37,005 bases of DNA from Myxococcota bacterium. GTDB taxonomy: Bacteria > Myxococcota_A > Bradymonadia > UBA7976 > UBA1532. The stretch is from positions 1 through 37,005 of the forward strand of contig JAHJCH010000010.1 of the NCBI GenBank assembly GCA_018813065.1. Reading direction: 5' to 3'. A program made the position numbers and the translations under genes. The notes beneath the pieces are model-generated. The model was given only the letters and a program-made list of their open reading frames with translations. It was not told the DNA's origin and ran no database searches. Below, piece after piece: positions 1 through 6,836 of this stretch; position 1 is the stretch's first letter; the number at the start of each line of letters is the position of its first letter.

Positions 1-1
1 C

Positions 2-1501
2 GCCGCGCTGCGCCGCGCGCCAGGTCGTGAGGCGCTGTGGTTGGCGGTTGAGGCGGAGGCGGCGTGGGCGCGCGCTCAAGGCGAGGCGGGCGCTGTGCTG
101 CGCGTCCGTTGGCTGCGGCTCCTGGGGCGGCTGCCCAAGGCGGCGCCCATCATCGCCTTGCTGCGCGGCGTCGAGGATCAGGCTTGGTCTGTCCGTGCTG
201 CCGCCTACGCCGCCTTGGGGCGCCGCGCCAACACCCTTGAGCCAGGCGAGATCGAGGCGGTCAACGCGGCCCTCAAGGCGGGCCTCTATGATCCTGATCC
301 CTCCGCGCGTGAGGCGGCGGCGGAGGCCCTCGCGGCGGAGGCCCTCGCGCCCCACGCCGCCCACGCGCTGATCGACGTCGCCCGCCGTGACGCCTCCCCA
401 CGCGTCCGCGCCGCCGCCCTCATCGGCCTTAACCAGCGCGCGCGCTCTCCTCAGGCCGTTGAGGTGGCCCAGCGCGCCTTGGATGATGAGGACACGGCGG
501 TTCGCTGCCACGCCGCAGATCTGCTCTCTGGCCAGGGTGAGGCCGCCCGCCCCGCGCTGCCGAGGATGATCGATCGCCTCAGCGATGGCGCGCAGGTCGG
601 CTTCGCCTTGAAGCGCAGCCTCGCCGCGCTCGGGCGGGCTGATCCGTGGGTGGTGGAGCGTCTTTGGGCGGCGCTGGATCATCCCCAAGCGGTGACGCGC
701 TCCAGCGCCCTGCGGGTCTTGGGGGACATCGGCCCCAACACCAGCCTGGAGGATGAGCGGCGTGTGCTTCGGCTCATCGATGATCCCAGCCAAGCCGTCT
801 GGAGCGCCGTGGGTTGGTTCGTTCAACGCGCACCAGCGTGGTCAGCGGAGGGCGTGGCGGGGCTCTGCCAGCGCGCCGAGAGCCGCGCATATCATAAACG
901 CCTGCGGGCCTTAGAGCTGCTGCACAAGGTTGATCTAGATCGCGATACCCTACACCAAGTCCTCTGGTGGAGACTTCGTGACTCTGTGCCAATGGTGCGT
1001 CGAGAGGCGATTGATCTGCTCGAAACAAAGAAAGATCATGCATCTTCTGCGCTCCCTCAGTTTATTCGCAGGCTTTATGATCGTGATGAGTATGTGTATA
1101 ATATGGCAAAGCATACATTAACACGCCTTGATGGTCGCTTGCCCGCTTGGTTTGATGAAGGCGCGCTCAAAGATCCTGCCGCGACGCTGCTGTGTCAGCT
1201 GGCGCGGCGCCCCGAGGCGCTTCAGGCGCGCCTGTCGCGGCGGGCGGCCGCTCACGCGGCGTGGTACGCGGGGCTGCTGCGCCGCGCCCACCCTCAAGGT
1301 GAGCAGCTCGTGGAGATCTTGAGGCCAAAGGTCGAGGCCCCTGATGCCTGGATGGAGGCGGCGATGGCCCACGCAGAGGCGTTCGCGGCGCGGCGTGGTG
1401 GGCGTCAAGCGGAGGCGCAAGCAGAGATCGCCTTGAGGGCGAGAGCGCGTGAGGCGGCGTGGCTGTTGGCGGGGCTGTTGGAGCTGGACTTGGCGGGTTA
1501 A
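2..1501 (+). CDS. HEAT-repeat protein, 5' end outside window
   Basis: The reading frame is open from base 2 with no stop, so the start lies upstream of the window. A TTG at 41 is the first possible in-window start, but it has no ribosome binding site and is probably internal. The visible ~500 residues are alpha-helical repeats of about 30-40 residues with the HEAT signature: alanine- and leucine-rich helices with motifs such as VRAAALIGLN, VRCHAADLL and VRREAIDLL. No enzyme motif is present. HEAT proteins act as scaffolds or binding surfaces; the partner cannot be read from the sequence. Bases 1010-1140 are distinctly AT-rich (24 of 60 G+C at 1081-1140) within an otherwise GC-rich gene. It converges with the next gene across only 3 bases. 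Confidence 0.8.
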   Translation, partial: AALRRAPGREALWLAVEAEAAWARAQGEAGAVLRVRWLRLLGRLPKAAPIIALLRGVEDQAWSVRAAAYAALGRRANTLEPGEIEAVNAALKAGLYDPDPSAREAAAEALAAEALAPHAAHALIDVARRDASPRVRAAALIGLNQRARSPQAVEVAQRALDDEDTAVRCHAADLLSGQGEAARPALPRMIDRLSDGAQVGFALKRSLAALGRADPWVVERLWAALDHPQAVTRSSALRVLGDIGPNTSLEDERRVLRLIDDPSQAVWSAVGWFVQRAPAWSAEGVAGLCQRAESRAYHKRLRALELLHKVDLDRDTLHQVLWWRLRDSVPMVRREAIDLLETKKDHASSALPQFIRRLYDRDEYVYNMAKHTLTRLDGRLPAWFDEGALKDPAATLLCQLARRPEALQARLSRRAAAHAAWYAGLLRRAHPQGEQLVEILRPKVEAPDAWMEAAMAHAEAFAARRGGRQAEAQAEIALRARAREAAWLLAGLLELDLAG

Positions 1502-1504
1502 GGC

Positions 1505-2125
1505 TTACTTGTCCTTGGGCTCAAGCTCAAAGTAGGTGGAGATCTCGCCTTGTTGGATCACAGAGGCGACGCTGAACTCTTTCTTCTGGGGATAATAGCC
1601 CTTCTTGCTCACCTCAAGGACAATGGAGACAAACTTCATATTTTGTTGGGTCAACCCCTTGATGTCGAGGCGCTTTACCGCCTCATGCGGGGTGCGCTCA
1701 AGGTAGATGCTGCCCGTGCTGGCGATCTCTTCGCTGGAGGAGTTGATGCGATAGTTGATGATCGCGCCGCGCGGCTCTGAGTCAATCTTCCAGTGAACGT
1801 TGCGGGAGATATACTTCTCAGCTTCGTCGGCGGTGAGCACCTCAGTGGTGTTGAGCTTGTCGCTGTTGGCCTTGACCGTCGTCTCATTAAAGTACTTCAA
1901 CAGCCACTCGCAGGCTTGTTTGCTGCCTTTCTGGCAGTACGCCTGCCAAGTCTCTTTGGCTTCATCGCGCTTATTGAGCTTATAGGCGTAATAGCCACGC
2001 TTCGCGCACACATCAGGGTTATTTGTGCTGTTACACTCGGCGCTGAAATGCGCATATTTCTTCGCCGCGCCGCCGCAGCCGAGCGTAAAGAGCCCAAGGA
2101 GGAGCAAGAGGGGGAGCTTGTTCAC
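1505..2125 (-). CDS. Lipoprotein with PEGA-like C-terminal half
   Basis: This 206-residue protein begins with a lipoprotein signal peptide: MNK, a leucine-rich stretch, and a lipobox ending LGCG, so Cys17 is the likely lipidated residue. Residues ~25-70 have spaced cysteines (AECN, DVCAKR, AYCQKGSKQACEW), resembling a cysteine-containing Sel1-like or tetratricopeptide-type repeat. The second half, with 'SEPRGAIINYRI' and a later 'VSKKGYYPQKKEF', resembles PEGA-type surface domains, in which a short beta-rich unit includes a phrase like 'kkGYyp'. It is probably anchored to the outer or inner membrane facing the periplasm. Function is unknown. It lies 107 bases downstream of the protease homologue on the same strand, so it may be co-transcribed with it. 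Confidence 0.75.
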   Translation of the reverse strand: MNKLPLLLLLGLFTLGCGGAAKKYAHFSAECNSTNNPDVCAKRGYYAYKLNKRDEAKETWQAYCQKGSKQACEWLLKYFNETTVKANSDKLNTTEVLTADEAEKYISRNVHWKIDSEPRGAIINYRINSSSEEIASTGSIYLERTPHEAVKRLDIKGLTQQNMKFVSIVLEVSKKGYYPQKKEFSVASVIQQGEISTYFELEPKDK

Positions 2126-2232
2126 GGATGATCTCCAGAGATGACGCGTGGGCAGATAAGCACAAGAGGTGGTTAGGGGTCAACGCGGTGAGCCTCGGCG
2201 CGGCTTTATCAAAAGACCGACCGTCTCCGGGC

Positions 2233-3213
2233 TTACAAGACGCCTGAGAGGCTGAGATCCAGCTCCTTGTCCACCTCGACCTCGCGCGCGCTGGGGCGAA
2301 CCCAGCGCTGGATCGGCGCGGTGTCGGGCAGGGGGCGGCCATGCTCATTGACGCGGGTGATGCGGATCAACACACGGCGGGCGTTGAGCGTGTCGATGAA
2401 GGCGTCATAGGAGAGGGTGTAGTGCTTGTCGCTGAGGAGCAGATCGCCCTCCAACGCCAGCATCCGATCGTAGTACTTCTGGAGCTTGGTGATGAGCCCC
2501 CAGGCCTCATCGCTGGGCTCCTTGACCGACAGCCCCGCCGCGAGGCAGTCGCCCTGCGTCAAGGGGAAGCGATCCCCCAGGAGGCCGCAGGAGAAGACGC
2601 TCAAGATCTCCTCCAGCCGCTCAGGCTCAACGACGTGCGTCTCCAAGCACCGCCGCGTGACCGCCTTGACCCTGTCCAGGGCGCGGGTCTGGCGGGCGAG
2701 GGCGACAGGATCGACCCCCGCCCAGATGCGCGCGTGGGCCTCGGGGCTGCTCACCCCCGCCTGCTTGATCCAACGAAAGATCGACATCAAGTCCATCGGC
2801 CCCAGGCCCTCATCGGGCGGCGCTTCGATGGGCGAGAGGCTGGAGACGCCGCTCATCAGGAGGTGGTCGGCGCCCAAGGCCACCTGGCTGACGGCCCCTG
2901 AGGCCGCGTAGGGGATGATGGCGTTGATCTGCTTAAAGCGGCGACGCAGGAGCGAGATGAGCCGCCACGCCTCCTCTGAGGGGGGGCCGAGGAAGCCCAA
3001 GAACAGATCCAAGACCTCCCCCGCTTCGAGGCCGCGCATCACCGACAGCAGCGGCGCGAAGAAGCCGCGCTCCAAGGGGGTGTTGGGGGAGAACATCAAC
3101 GCTAAGAAGGGGTTGTCGCGGTGCTCGATCAGATCCGCGACCAAGGCGCGGTTATGCGTCAAGGGGATGTGCCCCTTGAGGATATCGCTCAGCGTCAGCT
3201 CTGGGTTCGTCAC
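2233..3213 (-). CDS. SDH-type Clp-fold serine protease homologue
   Basis: Start chosen at a GTG at 3213 because GGAGAGG sits five bases upstream; the frame stays open upstream to 3330, but that extension looks non-coding. The 327-residue product resembles the SppA/ClpP-fold 'SDH_sah' family (serine dehydrogenase-type proteinase). A strand-loop ending LFLGFLGPP sits where the family has its glycine-rich oxyanion turn. It is followed by a helix and then IIPYAASGAVSQVALGAD, matching the family's 'iVPyyAxSGGTlIAlaAD' with the nucleophile serine in ASGA, then LSPIEAP like the family's 'lGPvDPQ'. There is no signal peptide, so it is probably cytoplasmic or membrane-associated. The general-base residue could not be identified. 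The usual paired glycine of the oxyanion turn is altered, so activity is uncertain. Confidence 0.6.
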   Translation of the reverse strand: MTNPELTLSDILKGHIPLTHNRALVADLIEHRDNPFLALMFSPNTPLERGFFAPLLSVMRGLEAGEVLDLFLGFLGPPSEEAWRLISLLRRRFKQINAIIPYAASGAVSQVALGADHLLMSGVSSLSPIEAPPDEGLGPMDLMSIFRWIKQAGVSSPEAHARIWAGVDPVALARQTRALDRVKAVTRRCLETHVVEPERLEEILSVFSCGLLGDRFPLTQGDCLAAGLSVKEPSDEAWGLITKLQKYYDRMLALEGDLLLSDKHYTLSYDAFIDTLNARRVLIRITRVNEHGRPLPDTAPIQRWVRPSAREVEVDKELDLSLSGVL

Positions 3214-3285
3214 CTTAACCTCTCCACGGCAGCACGTTGAGGGGGAATTATGGCTTGTTCGCGCGTGAGTGGCACCTGTTATTAT

Positions 3286-3513
3286 CCGCGCCCAAGCGAG
3301 ACAAGTTGGGCAGAAATCCCAATTTGGCACAAAGTGACACGCTCGATCTCCTCTGTTTGGCCTTTTTTTGATTGGCCTACTGTTTGCTTTGGCCGCCCCC
3401 CGTCGCTGGCCTCCTGGCCCCTCCCTCCACTAGGGGGCCAACGACTCCCCTCCCCCCGTTAAGAATTTCTATTTTGGCCCCGTCTCTACTGTTCGCAGAG
3501 GCGGGGCTTTTTT
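3286..3513 (+). ncRNA. Candidate structured small RNA or 5' leader
   Basis: No plausible protein is encoded between 3214 and 3579, yet the plus strand carries three good hairpins ending in an intrinsic terminator. Hairpin 1 pairs 3303-3310 with 3318-3325 (8 pairs). Hairpin 2 pairs 3415-3421 with 3434-3440 (7 pairs). Hairpin 3 is the terminator at 3477-3507. Hairpins 1 and 3 each need one G-U pair on the plus strand, which would be an A-C mismatch on the minus strand, so the RNA is more likely plus-sense. A possible -10 box TATTAT lies at 3280-3285, but no good -35 is visible, so the 5' end is a guess. It could be a free small RNA or an attenuated leader of the gene at 3580. No known RNA family was recognised. 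Confidence 0.35.
3477..3513 (+). terminator. Intrinsic terminator, plus strand
   Basis: A ten-pair stem, GCCCCGTCTC (3477-3486) with GAGGCGGGGC (3498-3507), includes one G-U pair. It is followed directly by six T residues (3508-3513). No plus-strand gene lies upstream, so it must end a small RNA or a leader transcript. Confidence 0.75.
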
Positions 3514-3579
3514 GATCCAGCTACAGCCGCCGCGTGTTTTCGTGATAAGGATGCGCCCTCTCACACAGGACGAGACATC

Positions 3580-4299
3580 ATGCGCAACCTCCTCCTTATC
3601 CTCTACGCCCTCCACGGCCTCGCCTACGCCAGCGCGCCTTCGCCCGCTGGGGACGCGCCACCCCGACGTGAGGTGGAGGTGGGCGTGACGCTGGTCGGGC
3701 GCGTGGTCGGCAGCTTCCTCACCGAGCCCAGCGATAAGACCTTTGAGCGCAACGGCGCGCGCTATCTGATGCCCTACCCCGGCTTCGGCGGCGTCAGCGG
3801 CGGCGGCGGCCTCTCCCTCCAGGCCATGTGGCGCGGCTTCGTCGGCCTTGATTGGGGCTTGATCTATCAGCTGGATCAGGGCAGCGGGGAGATCAACAAC
3901 ATCGACATCACGCTCAAGCAGACCGCTCTGCATATGCCGCTCTATCTGCGGCTTGAGGCGCCGCTGGAGAGCGTGCGCCCCTTCGCCTTCTTCGGCCCAG
4001 TGTGGATCTTCCCCGGCGAGCCGGAGGTGGACGCCGAGGCCACCTCGCCAACCTTTAAGGGCTACGCCGAGGATTACATGGCTTGGGGGTTTGGCTTCGG
4101 CTTCTCCTTCATCATCCCCGTCGAGGGCGTGGACGTGCGCGTCCCGCTGCGCTTCGCTGGCGCCTATAACCCCAACGTGAGCGATGACATCTCAGGCCGT
4201 ATGCGTGATCTGGAGCCCAACACCACTCAGTACACCTATGTCACCGAGTGGTCTTGGCACGCGACGGCCTCGCTGGGCCTCGCTTGGTACTTCTTGTAA
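3580..4299 (+). CDS. Outer-membrane beta-barrel candidate
   Basis: The 239-residue product starts with a signal peptide (MRN, hydrophobic core, likely cleavage after AYASA). The mature part is rich in alternating hydrophobic and aromatic strands with glycines. Examples are a glycine-rich turn near residue 70 (GGVSGGGGLSL), LYLRLEAP, FAFFGPVWIF, MAWGFGFGFSFII and a last strand SLGLAWYFL at the C-terminus. This is the pattern of OmpA/OprF-like or porin-family small barrels. No specific family was recognised, and the assignment rests on composition and periodicity. A weak AGGA-type ribosome binding site precedes the ATG. It sits about 65 bases after a plus-strand terminator and converges with the rhodanese-like gene across 5 bases. 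Confidence 0.65.
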   Translation: MRNLLLILYALHGLAYASAPSPAGDAPPRREVEVGVTLVGRVVGSFLTEPSDKTFERNGARYLMPYPGFGGVSGGGGLSLQAMWRGFVGLDWGLIYQLDQGSGEINNIDITLKQTALHMPLYLRLEAPLESVRPFAFFGPVWIFPGEPEVDAEATSPTFKGYAEDYMAWGFGFGFSFIIPVEGVDVRVPLRFAGAYNPNVSDDISGRMRDLEPNTTQYTYVTEWSWHATASLGLAWYFL

Positions 4300-4304
4300 G
4301 GGGA

Positions 4305-5024
4305 TCAGCCGCAGCCGCCGGCCTTCTTGGCCGCCCCGCCGATCAGCTTGATCTTATGCTCGAAGTGGCGAGCGTGGGCGCCCTCGCCGTGGAGCGCGGG
4401 GGGGGCCGCCCATGGCTGCGTCGCCCCAAAGGCGCGCGCGAAGCGATGACGCGGGGTGTCCGCGCCCTCGACCCGCTTGGCTTGGGCGTTGAAGTGGGGA
4501 TGATGGCCATAGGCATGGCATGGGTTGAGGTGCAGGGTGTCCAGCAGCCAGACGCCTGGCTCATCCTTGGTCAACGCGCACAGCTCAGGGCGGAAGATGT
4601 CTAACCAGAGGTTGACGCCCCCCTCCATGATGTAGGCGTTCTTCTGCCCCTGAACCCACAGCCGCCGCCAAGCACGCTCGGCCTCGGCCTCGTCATTGGA
4701 CATGATCACCACGGCGGTGGCCTTGAGCGGGTAGCCCGCCGCCAGCGTCGAGGCCTCAACCCGACGAGCCCCGGCGAGGTGAAAGAGGTTGTAGTCGCTG
4801 GCTTGGCGGACATCGAGGAGGATCAGCTTCATGCGGTTATTGTGCATCGCCTCGTAGACCTCCCACGGGTCTACATGATGCGCGCGTGAAGCCAAGCGGG
4901 CGTCGAGATCCGGCGCGGCGGCTTGGAGCTGATCTGCGAGGGTGGGGTCGCCGATCAGCAGGATCGCCAGGGCGCCCAGCAGCATCGCCGCCGCCCCCAG
5001 CCGCTTGAGCTGCTTGTCGATCAT
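4305..5024 (-). CDS. Membrane-anchored rhodanese-like protein, no loop cysteine
   Basis: The 239-residue product has an N-terminal membrane anchor (residues ~8-25) and then a rhodanese-like fold: VDPWEVYEAM, LILLDVRQASDYNLFHLAGA (the family's 'lDVR...f..gHipGA') and GGVNLWL near 135-141. Active rhodaneses carry a cysteine at the start of the active-site loop ('vvyC..G.RS'). Here the equivalent is VVIMSNDEAEAERAW with no cysteine, so classical sulfurtransferase activity is unlikely. Other cysteines occur later (LCALTKD, NPCHAYGHHPHF and a C-terminal GGCG) along with a His-rich stretch, and could bind metal or sulfur. It is the last gene of the sulfur cluster. Its ATG overlaps the preceding stop (ATGA), with AAGGAG upstream, so it is translationally coupled. 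Confidence 0.75.
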   Translation of the reverse strand: MIDKQLKRLGAAAMLLGALAILLIGDPTLADQLQAAAPDLDARLASRAHHVDPWEVYEAMHNNRMKLILLDVRQASDYNLFHLAGARRVEASTLAAGYPLKATAVVIMSNDEAEAERAWRRLWVQGQKNAYIMEGGVNLWLDIFRPELCALTKDEPGVWLLDTLHLNPCHAYGHHPHFNAQAKRVEGADTPRHRFARAFGATQPWAAPPALHGEGAHARHFEHKIKLIGGAAKKAGGCG

Positions 5025-5638
5025 GGCTGCTCCTTGTCCGCGCGCTCCGCCTCGGCCAGCGCCTTGGCGCGGATGGGCCCGAAGTGAGCCTCGCTCTTCT
5101 CGGCGAGGAGGAATGAGCCCAAGGTGATGAGGACGATCCCCACCGCGATGACGCCCGTGCTGACACCAAGGGCGTCCATCAAGGTCACCCGCCCCATCGC
5201 CCCGCTCGTCTGGAAGAAGAGCAGGAAGCTCTGGGCGAGGTCATTAAAGATGAAGGTGCCAATCAGCATCCCACCGACGAAGAAGAAGCCGTCGATCTTG
5301 AGGGTCGCCACCGAGGTCAGGGAGGTGCCGGGGCAAAAGCCACCCACGATAAAGCCCGTGCCCAGGAGCAGGCCGCCGATGATCCCCGGCCAGATATAGG
5401 TCGGCGGCACCCACAGCGCGGCGTAGTCCACGTAGCCCAGCTGCACGCCGAGGAAGATGATGAGCATGGCCACGACGAGGGCGGTGAACATCACCTTGAG
5501 CACCCTCATCTCGCCGAGGTAGAACTGCGCGGCGATGCGCCGCGAGTCCGCGAAGCCGCTGCTCTCAAGCACGAAGCCAAAGGCCAGGCCGGTCAGCAGC
5601 GAAACCAGGGCGGAGTCGCCCAGATGAAGAGGCGCCAT
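5021..5638 (-). CDS. YeeE/YedE-family sulfur transporter, half-size (second)
   Basis: This 205-residue integral membrane protein has about five hydrophobic segments and the YeeE/YedE (sulf_transp) signature GGFCPGTSLTSVA near the middle, plus GLAFGFVLESSGF at the N-terminus. E. coli-type YeeE (TsuA) imports thiosulfate by passing it along conserved cysteines and is about 350 residues long. Here the two halves are separate genes, this being the one with the FCPG cysteine. The C-terminus is a charged cytoplasmic-looking tail rich in K, E and A. A strong GGAGGAGGGG precedes the ATG. It lies 12 bases after the other half and overlaps the rhodanese-like gene by ATGA. The exact substrate (thiosulfate, sulfide or another sulfur compound) is inferred. 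Confidence 0.85.
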   Translation of the reverse strand: MAPLHLGDSALVSLLTGLAFGFVLESSGFADSRRIAAQFYLGEMRVLKVMFTALVVAMLIIFLGVQLGYVDYAALWVPPTYIWPGIIGGLLLGTGFIVGGFCPGTSLTSVATLKIDGFFFVGGMLIGTFIFNDLAQSFLLFFQTSGAMGRVTLMDALGVSTGVIAVGIVLITLGSFLLAEKSEAHFGPIRAKALAEAERADKEQP

Positions 5639-5650
5639 CTCCCCTCCTCC

Positions 5651-6184
5651 TTAAATCCACAGCCGCCGCAGCGGGTAGGCCAAGATGTAGCCCATACCGA
5701 AGACGGCGATGATGAAGAGCCAAGAGCCCAAGGAGAGCGAGGCGCCGCCGGAGAGGGCCTGGCCCGAGGCGCAGCCCCGCGCCAAGCGCGCGGCGAAGCC
5801 CGTGATGATGCCACCCAAGAGCGCCAAGACCCAGCGCTGCTTGACCGTGATGCGCGGCCCTTTGCGCGTCTCCAGCTTCACACGCCCGCGCATCGCGCCA
5901 GAGAGGAAGCCGCCGATCAGGGCGCCCAGCGCCATCCAGACCATGCGGTGGTTGAGCGGGCTGGCGTCGCCGCCAACCCAAGCGGCGATCAGCGGGTTGC
6001 GCTCAGCGTAGCGAGGGGCGAAGAGATCGGTCAGGGCCGCGACGACGCGCGAGAGCCCACCTGAGCCGCCGAGGCCCTCCCCCGCCAAGATGAAGGCGCC
6101 GCCGAGGACAAGCCCGAGGAGCGCCCCGCCCACATAAGGGTTCCAGTAGACCTCAGGATCACGCTTGAGCCAGTTCAAGTTCAC
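5651..6184 (-). CDS. YeeE/YedE-family sulfur transporter, half-size (first)
   Basis: Start chosen at GTG 6184 (MNLNWLKRDP...). AGAGGAGG lies six bases upstream, and the start falls one base beyond the stop of the cytochrome b gene; the longer frame would run 55 bases into that gene. The 177-residue product has several membrane segments and the family motif ARLARGCASGQALSGG. This matches the YeeE/YedE 'GCtSGh' motif, with one cysteine that in the thiosulfate importer TsuA forms part of the sulfur relay. The region near residues 20-40 is a glycine-rich membrane segment. With the next gene it makes up a full two-half YeeE/YedE unit. It is the fourth gene of the sulfur cluster. Confidence 0.85.
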   Translation of the reverse strand: MNLNWLKRDPEVYWNPYVGGALLGLVLGGAFILAGEGLGGSGGLSRVVAALTDLFAPRYAERNPLIAAWVGGDASPLNHRMVWMALGALIGGFLSGAMRGRVKLETRKGPRITVKQRWVLALLGGIITGFAARLARGCASGQALSGGASLSLGSWLFIIAVFGMGYILAYPLRRLWI

Positions 6185-6185
6185 C

Positions 6186-6836
6186 TCAAGCCTCCTCTTT
6201 CTTATGCTGATGCTTCTCTTCGATGACCTCATAGCCAACGACCATCGTCATAACATGTTGCATGACAGTATCGCCTGTGGTCGTTAAATACATATGCATA
6301 ATGATAAATGTGAAGAAAATCCAAGCGGCGCCTGCATGAACCTCTAAAAGTACAGGCAATCCACCAATGGGTGTAATCCACGCAGAGAGTTCAGCTGCAA
6401 AGAAAATTAAAACACCTGAGATGACTTGAAGTGGCAAAAGAACATTAAGCAAAAACAAATAGCTCATTCTTTGGAGGAGATTTAGCCTCTTTTCTTCGCT
6501 TGGATGAAAAGGATGGACAGCGCCCTTGAAAATACCGTAACTGTAGTAAATTACTTGCTTAACAAGTCCATTTACGAGCCCACTTCGTTCGATCTTGTAC
6601 TGTTTTATCTGACCTGACGTAAAAAAGTAGAAGAGGGCGAGCAGCGCGTGGGCGAAGAGCAAGAACGCCAGCACGTTATGCACATAAATGCTGATCTCAA
6701 AGTTGAAGAAGCTCAGGGCTGATGGATAGCGGATCACGGCCCCTGTAAAGAGCAAACCAAAGATCAACGCCGCCTGCACCCAGTGCCAGAAGCGCTCTTG
6801 GGCGGAGTAGAGGAAGAGCTTGCGCGTCGTCATCAT
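6186..6836 (-). CDS. Cytochrome b561-type quinol oxidoreductase subunit
   Basis: This 216-residue protein has four membrane spans and fits the prokaryotic cytochrome b561 / Ni-Fe hydrogenase and thiosulfate reductase cytochrome b family. Candidate haem-ligand histidines are His18 (FWHWVQ), His53 (YVHNVL), His63 (FAHALL), His167 (EVHAGA) and His181 (IMHMYL), placed in the spans as the family expects. It most likely carries electrons between the quinone pool and the periplasmic multihaem cytochromes encoded immediately upstream. The ATG overlaps the stop of the heptahaem gene (ATGA). Its middle, about 6240-6610, is unusually AT-rich (24 of 60 G+C at 6241-6300), unlike both ends of the gene. Confidence 0.88.
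   Translation of the reverse strand: MMTTRKLFLYSAQERFWHWVQAALIFGLLFTGAVIRYPSALSFFNFEISIYVHNVLAFLLFAHALLALFYFFTSGQIKQYKIERSGLVNGLVKQVIYYSYGIFKGAVHPFHPSEEKRLNLLQRMSYLFLLNVLLPLQVISGVLIFFAAELSAWITPIGGLPVLLEVHAGAAWIFFTFIIMHMYLTTTGDTVMQHVMTMVVGYEVIEEKHQHKKEEA

Noticed and set aside
3326..3345. TTGGCAC in the 3214-3579 gap as a sigma-54 promoter
   Set aside because: No GC at the -12 distance follows, so the essential second element is missing.
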